Positions 1 through 11,863 of a stretch of DNA of 64,000 nt are shown piece after piece. How positions within the stretch are numbered: position 1 is the first letter of the stretch; each line of letters begins with the position of its first letter. This stretch comes from Orobanche coerulescens. Lineage: Eukaryota; Streptophyta; Magnoliopsida; Lamiales; Orobanchaceae. The translations under genes and the position numbers were made by a program. Below the pieces are notes generated by a model, which did no database searches, was not told where the DNA came from, and saw only the letters and a program-made list of their open reading frames with translations. The stretch is taken from contig CM065818.1 in assembly GCA_033398695.1 (NCBI GenBank), positions 51,926,001 through 51,990,000 on the forward strand, read 5' to 3'.

Positions 1-3000
1 CTAGAACGACCTCTAAATAAAATTGGAGGGAGTATTTTTTTTTAATGATGGGCAAAAGTATTGCAGCATGTTTGTCACACCTGTATGTCATTACCTTTGA
101 GCAATGTTAATATACAAAGTTTTTTATTTGACATAAGATTGTTTGGGTGACGTGCTCAACAGATGGACATTTGTCATGGCTGGTGCAACTGAACTTGTTT
201 CCACCTACTCCACCTACACCTTCACTCCAAAGACCCTTCATTATCTAACCTGATTATAAATAGTGTAACAGAGACTAAAAAGAAGTGTGTCTCAATGGAA
301 GTGCAGTTAGAGAGGAGAAATGAAAGCTCAAGCGACTTCACTGCAAAAAAATGAAGGGGTGTCTATATTTGTAGCTTCTAGCCTGTATTATTCGATTCTC
401 ACCAAAAGCTTGCTGAACAACTCAAATGAACAGCTGTGAAAAAGAATCAGAAAACAATGGTCATGAAAGCGGACGTGGTCCATAACAAACACAAGTTAAA
501 AAAGGAAAAAAGGTAGGGAAATTCCTTTTGCCACTACTCCAGCTTGATAGTATAAGTTCACCCATGGAATTATCCACATTCAAACATAGGCATACAAAAA
601 CCTCTATATTGAAATTAAACACAAAAATAAACATAAATACGGAAGCACGTTGGAAGGCCCATCCCAGAACTCATACTATAGGCAGACGAATTCACACTTC
701 AAATACTTCCAAGTCTTTTACCCTCATTTTAAACTCTGGTGAGAGAGAAAGAGGGGCTCTGAGAGGAAGGAATGGAAAAGGTAAATATACATAATGTAAT
801 CTTCCAGAAATATAAAAACGATAATTTGTATGACAACTAAGAGAGAGAGAGGAAACACAGGGCAAAAGAAACTACAAATAATGGCAGTGCTGCTACTACA
901 GAGAGAAAATAGGGAACATAACGAATTCTAAGACACAAATGGGAGTAAAACAGCACAGATAACTTGTTTATACCTTTTGTCGTGTCAGTTTTGTACAGTG
1001 ATGTATGGTATTTGTTGAGGAACAAATTCCATATTTAGCTGACAGTGCAGCAGATCATAATATATATTTACGTGTAAAAAAAATATAATATATCATATGC
1101 ACCTGTAGATGGATTTTAGCATAGATCATGAAGCCTTCAACTTTTATCAACTTCAGGACACCTCTCGGAGTAGCTACTGTGATTAAAAAAAATAGGAGTA
1201 ATTAGTGTGGTCTCAACCTTGTCGCCCAAAAATTAGATGAGCAGGAGGAAAAAACTGATCTTCACTTCCATCAAGTTTGTTGACATCCTCCATAAATGCA
1301 ACGTGAAGTTTGGATGTCTATCACATGCGTATTTGTCTTCGAGCAGAATTATTAGACGATAATTAAAAAGCTGGAGGTTGCTGGAATATATATGGAAGGC
1401 TATTGGACTATTTTGATGTTTTGATAAAATAACAATAGTTGCAAAGAGAAAAAAAGGTTAACAATTTATGGTCTCAATACAAGAGAGGGAAGACAAATCA
1501 ATAAATAAACGGGATAAAGAAAAACTACACTTATGGTTGGGCCAAATAAAAAAAAAACGTTGACATTTACAATACCATCACTGAGGTTACACTTGCTCTA
1601 TATTTTTCACCCTAAATTTTTAATCTGACATTAGCGGAGTCAATGAGAATTGTTGATATTATACTTGAGCAAAAAAAATAAGAGAGAATTATTGATATTA
1701 TCAAATATATACAATTACATCTCCTAACTCTTCTAAATATTTTTAAAAAGTTGAGGGATATATTTGTACAACATTTCATGAAGCCAGCAAATTTTGTGGT
1801 CAAATAACAGTCGAGCCCAATGTAAACAGATCCAAGCCTGAAGGTGATATTTATAGTTGTGAAAGTTAATTTTAGTTTTTTTTTTTTTCGAAAAATAACC
1901 CAAACCGCAGTGGAAATTTTCATAATTACCTCATAAATAGATGATAAAAGGCTTGAAGTGCAAAAAGAATAAACCTCAACTTTTACCTCTGGATCCCGAG
2001 AATTTGCATCAGCAGGAAGCTCACTCCAATCAGAGGTCAAAACATCAAGGAACCATAACGACATCAACATCACCGTTAATGTTATCACCATCGAAAATAA
2101 ATAAATTAACTTTTGACTCCCTTCTGAGGGGATGTCCTCTGTGAAATGCGATCATTGTCAGCTGAAGGCAACGAAGCAGAAGTCAGAACAGTACTACATG
2201 GTATTTAAAAATGTATCACCGGAATATACATATAGATCAATAGGAATGAAGCACGACCAAAATCTATTTACGGAGTAGAAGGGTTAGGTCTTTTCTGGCA
2301 CATGAATCATAGGCGCGAGGATAGTGGATGTTTATCATTATCTATATCTCTCTAATAGGGGGATCATTGCAGCAGTATTATCGCTTTGATGTAGACAAAC
2401 CACATTTTGAGAAAAACCAGTGCAAACCTAAGAAAGAGGTGTGAAACAGAGGACATATACACACAAGATAAATCTCAAAACTCAAAATCACACCAACAGC
2501 TTCGGAGTGAAAACAGAAAACACAAATATACCAAACACTATATTTTTGATGCAATCAACGAAATTCTATTTCAGATTAGAGGAAAACGTAAAGCAAACAA
2601 GTACAATTATACATACAACTATATAAAGCTGCAGTGCCCAAAAAACACCCGTTTGGAACGGTATGACTATGCTTTTGAACCTAAACCAAAAATCATGTTG
2701 AAAACCCCAACGAAAAAAACAAAGGAAAAAAAACTGTAGAGAAGTTGAAAGAATTCCAACGAAAAAGTGAAAGAAAAGAACCTAAGAAGCTAAGAACAAA
2801 AAAGAGCAAAATATGTAGTCAATCTAGATGAGGTACCAATACTCCCAAAAAAAAAAAAAATAACTCCAAATAAACAAAAGCTCGACAATCGTATTAAACA
2901 TCAGAAGACAACTCTTTTCACACAAATAATATGAAATATAAACAAATTTTGACTCGCAACAATTTTTTTTTTTACCTCAAACCCAGTGCTATAGGAAAAA

Positions 3001-3179
3001 AAACCAAAGACCCCACAGGTAAAAAAAAGCCACCAAAAAAAGGCTCCCCTTTAAAAAAAAAATACAAAAAAATGAAAATATCAATTTACTAACGCTTCTG
3101 AAGGGTTTAGACCAACATTTAAAACATAAAAGGTTTAGTAAATTTCCAGGATTTTATAAGAATTTGTGCACAGCACTGC
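1..3179. other. AT-rich stretch, no gene recognised
   Basis: I see no convincing coding exon, RNA gene or transposon end here. Short open frames on both strands are low in complexity (A-rich around 2400-3060) and resemble no known protein. Because aminopeptidase exons on the minus strand begin just to the right, part of this stretch could be introns or lost 3' exons of that decayed gene. I could not find them. Confidence 0.5.
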
Positions 3180-3480
3180 AAAAAAGCACAAACATTCTGT
3201 GTCCAAATCTGCCAATCTGGGAACAAGCTATCAGCTGCTAAATAGCTTACCAAATTCCAAAAAACCACGTATCATGAATTGTAGCAAACCTTATGGCCTA
3301 AACACAAGGACCTAAACCTGGATGTTAAATCGTACCCTCTTGCAAATCCGTCGCCTAACCATAAATGCATCCACCATTCCATTGTCACAAGATTGCCGAA
3401 CCACTGGTGTGCTAGTTCATGAGCTACAATGGATCTATGTTTTTTTAACTTACTCCAATTCTGCCTTTTTATTACAGATT
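3180..3480 (-). pseudogene. M1 aminopeptidase (APM1-like) pseudogene fragment
   Basis: On the minus strand, about 3330-3450 encodes the core of a family M1 zinc aminopeptidase. It shows [19 protein letters not shown], i.e. the HExxH zinc motif (HELAH) and the sequence that always follows it in plant aminopeptidase M1 and puromycin-sensitive aminopeptidases. A second piece at 3186-3250 gives VSYLAADSLFPDWQIWTQ, the next stretch of the same family. M1 enzymes remove N-terminal residues from peptides; the plant APM1 is membrane-associated and linked to auxin transport. The third zinc ligand normally lies in WLNEGFA, but here it reads WLGDGFA (Glu to Asp). The two pieces are separated by out-of-frame DNA with a stop, and neither the GAMEN motif nor the C-terminal domain was found. 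I read this as a decayed fragment. Identity of the family is firm; loss of function is inference. Confidence 0.75.
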
Positions 3481-4297
3481 ACCGCGTGTTCACTGCATCA
3501 TCAATTTTTTTTTTTCTTAACTGAGATGCTGTGGACTATTTTATATGTATATCAATGTTTAAAAATTTAGTACAGGATCGATTATATGTTTGTTTAAATA
3601 TTTAAATATTAGATATTTTTTAATTTTATATACATATATATAATTTTCTATATATAAAAATAAACACTCTTGTCTTAATGTTTAAGTAGGGGGGCAATCC
3701 GTAGCGTTTTTTAGATCGTGGTGCAACAATACCAATCCAGACAGGGCACGAGATATCTTTCAACTCATAGATTGCAGGAGCTCAAACCAAATACAGAAAA
3801 CATGATTTAAACCTCAAGATAAAAATGGAGCGAAAAAATGTAACAATTTAAGAACATCACAGGCTGATATAAACACAGAACATCAAATCTAATCAGCATG
3901 CACAATTATAACAGCACAATTGTTATGGTCAGCCACATATCTGAGTCGTACAGCTGGTAGCCTCCAGTCGATAAACACTGAAAATACTCACGTTCTAATT
4001 AGGCAGACAGTAAGGTAGTCTTATTTAAGCGAAGAGCCCATCCTGTAAGAAAGCCAGAAATAACAAATACAGATAAAGAGTACCTATATGGAAAGTAGAT
4101 CGCAGCATATTCCCAGAGCCTGGAATAAAAAAAAAAATGTCCAATTTAGCGAAGGCAAAAAACACCTACACACAGAGCAAAATATTAGAACAAAACCAGG
4201 GAGCGCTCAGAAATAGAAGTATTTAAAAATTAGATTTCCGAAGAACAATTCAAAGAGAGAGAAAGAACAATAAACTTCGCGGACAACAGGGGGCGCT

Positions 4298-4420
4298 AAG
4301 AAACTAAGCAAAGTAAATAGAGAGGATTGAATGATAAACATTGCCTGATGACATATGCTAAGAAACTAAGCAAAGTAAATAGAGAGGATTGAATGATAAA
4401 CATTACCTGATGACATATAT
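4298..4420. repeat. 62-bp tandem duplication
   Basis: A 62-bp unit at 4298-4359 is repeated directly at 4360-4419 with only a few changes near the end. It lies in unassigned DNA. The 74-codon minus-strand open frame across it is a by-product of the duplication. Confidence 0.9.
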
Positions 4421-5057
4421 GAAAGGCACGTAAGATAAGAGAGGACGGAACATAGAAGGCATCTGATGAGACTTGAGAGAGACTTGAAAGGATGGCACGT
4501 ATTTGAAGCAGGTGAGGCAAGGAGGTGAGGCAAACTGGAGACGATGAAAGATCGACGCTTAGGTTGGTGGAAGAATAAGAAGAGGCAAGGCAGAAGACGG
4601 GAGGATGGCTAGAAAAGTTAGGGCAAAATAACGAAGCAGGTGAAAGAGAGAGGAGACGGAATCTTGCCAGGCTTCTAGGTTACTACATTTAGAAAGATGA
4701 AATTATGCTAATATATATACATATATACACGTGAGTACATGCCCAACTACAGTTTAGATTACCAGCTTTTTGGTCTGCTCATTCTCAAAATTTTGATTCC
4801 TTATTTTATGTAGAAATCATTATCCGATTTATGCAGTACTCCAGTACAGCATGTGTATATAAGATATTTTACTATAAATTATAGTAGTAATATTTAAGCT
4901 GTATAGATAGATAGAGGGTTTTATAGAGGGTTCTACTACTACTGTAACTTGATATGAACCCAAAAGAATTGCAAAAAATCTAACCAGATATGAATAAATA
5001 ATGGTAAACTACCGGGAGGCGAGTCTCAGGAGGAACTCCAGATTCCCATGTATCGGT

Positions 5058-5430
5058 TCAGGGAAAAACCTTGATAATTTCTGGATCATCATTTTTAGGA
5101 AGAGATAAAGTTCCCATTGCTACAAAGGTCACATTCATGATGTCACCAGGCTGACATGCATTGAAGTAGACTGTGATAGAATCACATACATGGGAGGAGT
5201 GCAGAAAACCCTCCGTCGAAAACCCTAGATCGAAGAAAAAAAAAAAGCCCAAATAAGCACCAGAAATTAACCCTCGCCCCAGAACTGAACAATGAAGATG
5301 AACCCAAAATTTGGGAATATAATAACAGGTTCTCACCTTCACAAAGCAGAGATTAATTTCATTGCGCTGATAGCCACAACGTTGTCGGAAAACCCAGCAA
5401 ATTTCGTGCGGCGCTGTGCGATGGTAGGGT
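5058..5430 (-). other. candidate exon pair of an unrecognised gene
   Basis: On the minus strand, about 5216-5058 reads like coding sequence, containing SITVYFNACQPGDIMNV and TLSLPKNDDPEIIKVF. It then meets a stop; shifting frame by one base lets it continue through EPIHGNLEFLLRLAS to a possible donor near 5017. Upstream, 5440-5345 looks like a GC-richer leader exon ending in a GTGAG donor after a small open frame. The frame break suggests a pseudogene or a sequencing error. I do not recognise the protein. It has no visible link to the aminopeptidase pieces 2 kb downstream. Confidence 0.3.
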
Positions 5431-5559
5431 TTGCGAAAAAGGGGGAAGATGGAAATTGAGGATGGCTTATTTTGTCTTTTATATTTGGTATCGGACCTTT
5501 ATAATTATGAAGCAAAAAACATAATAAGTCAGAAATAATATTATTATGGCCCAATGTTG

Positions 5560-6516
5560 AAGCAGGCCTTCAATCCAGGCGTTTAGGGTGGAGCGAAGCA
5601 AACGGAGCCTAAAAAGATATCGCTTATTCTGCAGCACGCAAAAAAAACACAATCAAAAATGCATAATATATGGGTCCGATCCAAATTATAGATACAGAAA
5701 AGACACCCTCTTCTCTTCTAGGCTCCTCCAAATAAAACATCGCACGGAATGCTATCATAGGTCTTCTCAAGATCAATGAACAACATATTGAGATCCTTAC
5801 GCCGCACTCTAAACTTCTCCATAAGGCATCGGACATGTATACAGTACAGGGTAAAGATTTTCCAACCTAAAAAAACAAAATATTATTACCATTCATGTCA
5901 AGCTCAATATTACGTTTTGAATATAAACTTTAAACTCCAACACTTAAATCAAGTCACTCAATCAAGCCCGGATCATGATTGAGTTTCAGGGAATTAAATC
6001 AAATCCTTGAACTTGGGATCGTTATATTATTAGTGCAACTCGTGAATAGATACACGATATAAAATATATTTTTTATAATAATATTTAGTTTATATATTAA
6101 AACTTTATGAGATTGTTTTGTTAATTTCTTAGTGAAATAACACGTTAAATAGTTGTTGTAGTGAGAACTTAATCACATAGTAGTATAGTCCTGAAATAAT
6201 GATCTTCACAATGTAAGTTTAGTTGTCATTTTAACACAAACCAAATCCAATGTAATTTGCTACTAGTGAGTATCATCGCTGAGAATGATCAATGAATAAA
6301 TGAGATCGTTTATCATTAAAAACCACATAAAATTAACTGTAATGCAGAAAAGTCAGATAAAATATAAAGGATATATTGAATAATTGTATGTTGAGAAAAT
6401 AGTAGTATACATAAAGTAAATAAAATAAGTGAATTACTATTAATTAACCAATAAATATTAATTATTGTATGTTAGTAATAATTAAAATAGCAATTTCCCG
6501 TAAAATCTAAACTAAA

Positions 6517-6532
<16 letters not shown>
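5560..6532. other. AT-rich stretch, nothing recognised
   Basis: Open frames of 60-70 codons around 5588-5982 show no family resemblance and overlap on both strands. The rest is AT-rich non-coding DNA. Confidence 0.5.

Positions 6533-6594
<62 letters not shown>
6533..6594. repeat. (CT)n(AT)n microsatellite
   Basis: About 11 CT units are followed directly by about 19 AT units. It lies 300 bp upstream of the orphan coding exon at 6890, a position where such tracts are common in plant promoters and 5' leaders. Confidence 0.95.
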
Positions 6595-6597
<3 letters not shown>

Positions 6598-6889
6598 ATC
6601 CAGTACCTTAATTTAATGTGGAGGTGTAATTGTGCAAAAAAACATGTATAATAATTAATTATAATAATTTTTTAATGAATGAATGAATAATCTTTTATAT
6701 TGAAGTCGGTGCGGTTTATTCAATGTATGTAACCGATATATGAAAACGCTTCTTCACCTCACCCTAGCTTGAATTAACGTAAACACGCAGAAAGACATTT
6801 GTTTTCAATTGCTAATAAGCCAAAGCAAACTTATCGCTCCAAATATATTCATTATTCAGCATCTCTTCGTCCCGATAACGTGAGCAGCT

Positions 6890-7024
6890 ATGGCATCGGG
6901 GTCTTTAGGACGAGCCAGCCAATCTGGCTCCAAAACGTTCGATTTCGGGTCCGATGATATTCTCTGCTCCTACGAGGATTACGTCAATCAGGATGCAAAT
7001 AGTGGAATTCACACCGATACCAAG
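6890..7024 (+). CDS. orphan first coding exon, unknown protein
   Basis: The ATG at 6890 opens a 45-codon exon that ends exactly at a codon boundary before a GT donor (AAG|GTGATT). The peptide is Ser/Gly-rich, then acidic and aromatic: FDFGSDDILCSYEDYVNQD lies at residues 17-35. Composition and codon use are unlike the AT-rich surroundings, so I think it is real coding sequence. I have a sense of a conserved plant N-terminus but cannot name the family. A CT/AT microsatellite lies upstream, as in many plant promoters. No downstream exon on the plus strand could be recognised in the next 5 kb, where the LINE and repeats begin. The gene may be truncated, may have a very long first intron, or may have been copied here by a transposon. 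Confidence 0.45.
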
Positions 7025-7829
7025 GTGATTTTATTTCCCGTATTGCTAACCTTTTATCTCACTGTGTAAGTGTGTATAGGTTAAGAAATGAGAAAAGTTA
7101 GGGTTGGTTATCTTTTCGGGTTATGATATGTTATGTAAATGGATTGGGCTTATTTGTTGTATTACAATCCAAATAATTCTGTTCAAAGTGAAAGAAAGAA
7201 TCCACAAAAAGCAAACTCTTCTTTATGTAGATCAGGCAAAAATTTCCAGCTTAAATAAATAAAAACTCTCACAATTACACAATTATACATAATCATACCC
7301 GCCGGCAGCAATCGCAGGTGAAAGGCAAGAAATCAATCTGGCGGCAATCGTCAACGCTGTAGTGTTTCCCCAGATTTGGAAACGTCGGAGTCCCCATCTT
7401 TTTTTCAAAAAAAAAAAAAGAATCTTTTCTTTTTCTGAAACAGGAAATCTCTAAACGCTGCAAAGTAGAAATTGAACGGAGGCGGCAAGCATACTATTTT
7501 TTCCGTGCGTGTGTGTGTGTGTTATAGATCTGTTGAGATCTCTGAAAAAATTGAAGCGGGGATCTGAACCGCGCAATGGGGAATACGGGTTTAGTTTTTT
7601 CCTCCGTCTCCCAAATTCCGCGTTTGGAAATGGGAGAAGAGCAGGGAAATGGTCAAGTTTCAAAGCAGATCTACTTTGTCTGCGTGTAACCCGCGGCACT
7701 AAACCTGATAAGAAAGCAACAACAGAGAAATAATTATAAGAGTCTACGTAAAAAAAGATTTGGATCTAAATCTGAACATTTGTATGAAACCAAGGACCTC
7801 TAATTCAACCGCGTAAGTGACCGAGAACT

Positions 7830-8075
7830 CCAGAAGCAAATAGATGTAAAAATAGAAGGAAGATTTACTCGACCGAAGCTGGACATAGAAAAACATACAC
7901 GCGCGAAAAAGCTAGGGCAACACGCATAAAGAACAGCTGAATAATCGAATAAGAAATTCAGAAGCAAATAGATGTAAAGATAGAACGAAGATTTGCTGGA
8001 CCAGAACCCAACCTAGAAGAAAAAACACCTGCCAAAAAGCTAGGGCACAGCGAAGGAAGATAAGAACAGCATAAA
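7830..8075. repeat. diverged ~130-bp tandem duplication
   Basis: Two copies begin with the shared string CAGAAGCAAATAGATGTAAA (7832 and 7961) and continue with the same order of blocks, ending near AAAAAGCTAGGGCA. They are diverged by substitutions and small indels. No coding function is visible. Confidence 0.75.
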
Positions 8076-8109
8076 CACAAAAGAAGAAAAACCAAACCAA
8101 ACCAAACAA

Positions 8110-9200
8110 ACCCAGTATATCCCGCTCAGAGCAGGGTCTGGGGAGGGTAAGATGTACGCAGACCATGCCCCTACTTATTACGGTAGGGAGGCTGTTTCCC
8201 CAAGACAGCAGAACTTGCGTGAGAATCTTGTGTGATAAATACAAAGGAAAACATATGATTGAAAAAGCTCGAGACCATACCCGTTCACTGGCTGATCCAC
8301 ATGGGACTTACCTAAGCAGAATTTGGCTACTACTCCCAATGAACGCCGCTCTAACAAAGAGAGGTTGGCTGCGCAGCCTCCCGCCAAAAATACACCACAC
8401 GCAAAGACAATTGGATAAAATATACAATAAAAATAAATATGCAATGCTCTAGGTCAAAGTAACCGAGACAACCCAACCCCGAGGCTCTCAACTACAAAGA
8501 CTGGCCCCTACAAAAGAATCCACAACTCCGATCCGGCGCTCCAAGCGCACCTATCAACTGGCCATGGTCTCGGAAAGGTTTAAGGCGCTTCAAATCTAAT
8601 CTCGCTCCTCCCACGTCCTCCTTGGCCGCCTCCTCCTCTCCCCGACAACCATTAAACTCTCGACCTCCTCACCGGAGCGGATGCCTGTCTCCTGACGTGG
8701 CCAAACCATCTCAATCTCCCTTCCCTAACTTTCGAAAATGGGCGCCACTTCCGTAGCGTTCCTCGAAAATCCCGTCGCAATTCTATCTAACATTGTGCGA
8801 CCACACGCCCAACGTAACATTCTCATTTCACCACTTCCAACTTGCTCTCAGCGACTTCTTCATCGCCCAACATTCGAGCCATACAACATAGCGAGTCGGA
8901 TAGCCGCTCTATAGAATTTACCCTTCAACTTTAGAGGGATTTTCTTGTCGCAGACCCTGTCAGCCGCTCTCCACCTTAGCCACCCCGCCTTGATGCGATG
9001 CGTGACATCATCTTCACACTCACCTTCCTTCCGAATGATCGAACCCAAATACTTGAACTTATGCACGAGTGCGATCTGATCCGCAATCATTACCTCAACA
9101 TCTTCCTCGTTGGCCTCACCACTAAAGTTGCACCAGAGATACTCGGTCTTAGACCGGCTCACACGCAAGCCATGGGATTCTAACTTAGCCCTCCAAAGCA
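8110..9200 (-). mobile_element. 5'-truncated RTE-type LINE fragment
   Basis: The minus strand at 9168-8870 encodes the end of a LINE reverse transcriptase: SKTEYLWCNFSG, FKYLGSIIRKEGE, DDVTHRIKAGW and KLKGKFYRAAIRLAMLYG are hallmarks of plant RTE-clade ORFs. After a frame break, EMRMLRWACGRTMLDRI (about 8815-8765) is the family's next conserved block. The 8110-8250 stretch (GGTCTGGGGAGGGTAAGATG and onward) is a tail shared by many plant LINEs and SINEs. The element starts abruptly near 9200, as expected for 5' truncation during target-primed reverse transcription. It carries frameshifts and is inactive. The clade is recognised from motifs only. Confidence 0.8.
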
Positions 9201-10030
9201 GAAAGAGGTAATAAGATAGGAAACACGTTTTCGACCATACTAGCCTTCACACTTTGAGTAGTAAGAGAAGTAAAAAAATAATTAAAAAAAGTAGGATATA
9301 TATATATATATATGTAGGAAAATGCATTATTATTCAATTTTTTATAATATTAATATAAATAAATTTTAATTTACATTTCTTACTATATTTTAAATTATAA
9401 TTTTAAGAAATTATTTCTTTTTTAATATTTTTTAAATTTTATTAATTTTAATCCGAAAATTTTTTTAAGTAAAAAACTATATGTACTTTTATAAAAAATC
9501 CATTATAAAATTATAAAACAAATTTAAATAATTTAATTTGTTTTAGTGTAAAAATATAAATTTGACGAAATTTTTATTTTTGAAAATATTTAAATTATTT
9601 TTTGTAATTATTAAGATGATTTAGTCTATTGCAACGCTTTTAAGTTCACGTATAATCCAACGCTTTAGGTTGGTGTTGCACTAATGTCTTTTGCAACAGT
9701 GCATTCAGGTATACTACAACACTAATAGAGTAGTATTGCAAAAGACCAAAGATCGGAGGGCTATTGCAATACTTTTCCTTGCAACACTAGAAATATACGT
9801 TGCATATGAGCACTTATGGCGTAATGAAGGTCAAATATTAAAACTAACATTTTATTCATTAACTTCAACGTTCATTACATGGCCACCATCCGTTTCATGA
9901 TAAACAACCAACAAAAAGAAACACTTACATCTCCAGCAACAGACATCACAAACTACCTACATGATCAACCTAGAAAAAGACCCTAATCATCACAAACTAC
10001 CACAAAAGTTAGTACTAACCATTACGCTAT
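9201..10030. other. AT-rich stretch, nothing recognised
   Basis: Very AT-rich, with a short (AT)n tract near 9297-9313. A run at about 9620-9800 repeats the theme TTGCAACAC/GTGTTGCAA in both orientations and may be the remnant of a small DNA transposon, but I could not find its ends. Confidence 0.4.
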
Positions 10031-10232
10031 GAACATTTAGATACAATTTGTGCAACGCACTGGTTGATAATGCCTCGTACTATATAATACTTATCCCCCT
10101 TAATTTAATGTGAAAGGGGGATTTAATTGTAATTTTTAATTATAAATATATGAAGAGACTATTTTAATTGTAACTTTTAATGTAAATAAATTAAGTTAAA
10201 TACAAAAGTTATGATAAGCATCACAATGCAAA

Positions 10233-10832
10233 TGCACCTTCTAATACACAATGTGATTAAAATGAACTTTTAAATGATAGTATAAATTACAAGATGGTTA
10301 AATTTTAGCTACGAAATCTTAGATACAATCGGTGTATCGCACGAGTTGAATAAACCAAAAACAACCCCGGAGCAACATACGGGTTAGTAAAACCTCATTT
10401 CATATAACTAATTACATAGACTAAAATAAAAGGACAATAACAATAAAAAAACATATAAACTTCTCTAAAGGCTTTTAAATTCTGCCATCTGCTCATTCAA
10501 CCGTCTGCCCCAACGTTACGTACAAAACACGTGCACCTTCTAATACACAAGGTGATTAAAATGAACTTTTAAATGATAGTGTAAATTACAAGATGGTTAA
10601 ATTTTAGCTATGAAATCTTAGATACAATCAGTGCATCGCACGGGTTGAATAAACCAAAAACAACTCCAGAGCAACATACGGGTTAGTAAAGCCGCATTTC
10701 ATATAACTAATTACATAGACTAAAATAAAAGGACAATAACAATAAAAAAAACATATAAACTTCTCTAAAAGGCATTTAAATTCTGCCATCTGCTCATTCA
10801 ACCATCTGCCCCAACATTGCGTAGAAAACACG
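10233..10832. repeat. 299-bp tandem duplication with GCATCGCAC motifs
   Basis: The unit starting TGCACCTTCTAATACACAA at 10233 begins again at 10532 (period 299 bp); the copies are nearly identical. Each contains a GTGYATCGCACGRGTTGAATA-type motif (near 10331 and 10630). Related motifs occur just outside both ends (GTGCAACGCACTGGTTGATA near 10049 and GTGCATCGCAAGGGTTGGATA near 10853). The outer pair are each followed by ATGCCTCGTA, so the duplicated block is bracketed by one motif. No open frame is meaningful here. Confidence 0.85.
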
Positions 10833-10879
10833 TAGATATTCAACCAAAAAACGTGCATCGCAAGGGTTGGATAATGCCT

Positions 10880-11863
10880 CGTAATTAATTATTTTAAATA
10901 GAGAATCATCATAAATAATAACTGCAAAGTCAAAAAAAATTAAAGACTCTTCGAGTACATTAATTGAAAAAAAATTATTTTTATATATGAATTATTATTC
11001 CCATATTAGAATCTTCACAAAATGTGGAAATAATTAGTACTATTATTTAGTACATGTTTTGATACAAATTAACCATATCTTAATCTATTCTCCTTTAATT
11101 TTGTTAATATACTATGATTTTACTAATTATCTTATATGTTGATTCTTAGTTCACTGTGAATTACATATTTGACCGCAATTTTTTTTCAACTAATTATTTA
11201 ACATGGGCTAATTAATGTGTAATATTAATTCATGTTTGAATTTATTAAATATAAATGTGCTTTTTCAATAATAATTCGTTCCAAAAATATGAAGAAAAAA
11301 TAGATAACTTATGGACATATCATATTGATGAAAGACTCTTTTAATATATAGTAAATACGGTCCCGGAAACCTACAAAAGCTGAATATTTAAAATATAAAT
11401 CCTCATAAACCAAATATACTAAAGAATAATTCTTAAAAAACAAAAAAATAGACCCTGAAAGTTGAAGAAAAAAGATGAGAAACTAAAATAATTAAAATAC
11501 TAAAGTTTTTAGTCCTATAAAAGGTACATAAATTCTAAGAAACTAAAACTTAACCCTAAGTAGTGAAGAAAAAAAGTAAAAAAATAAAAAAAAATCCTAC
11601 TGGAAAATCCTAACAGAAAATACAAAAACTAATCCATATTCATTTTTAAATATTCATCCCAAGTGCATAATGCATCATACTATCTCTACATTTAGTACTG
11701 ATTAAATATGTATCCATAACTTCAAACTTTTAATTTACTTGAAATTTTTGAAGCTTTTGTTATAGGGTAATCATTTGTGTGCATCATGCATTTGTATCAA
11801 GAAGAAGCTGTATCCGTATGTTTGCACCTAAAGATAAACATCAAGACATGGTTATACGTATGG
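10880..11863. other. AT-rich 3' flank of the amine oxidase gene
   Basis: No gene or transposon was recognised. The segment nearest 11864 should include the 3' untranslated region of the amine oxidase on the minus strand, but I did not find a decisive poly(A) signal. Confidence 0.5.

Noticed and set aside
8110..8560. SINE or tRNA-derived element
   Set aside because: The GGTCTGGGGAGGGTAAGATG tail resembles SINE/LINE 3' ends, but no Pol III A and B boxes were found and LINE coding sequence is contiguous on minus.
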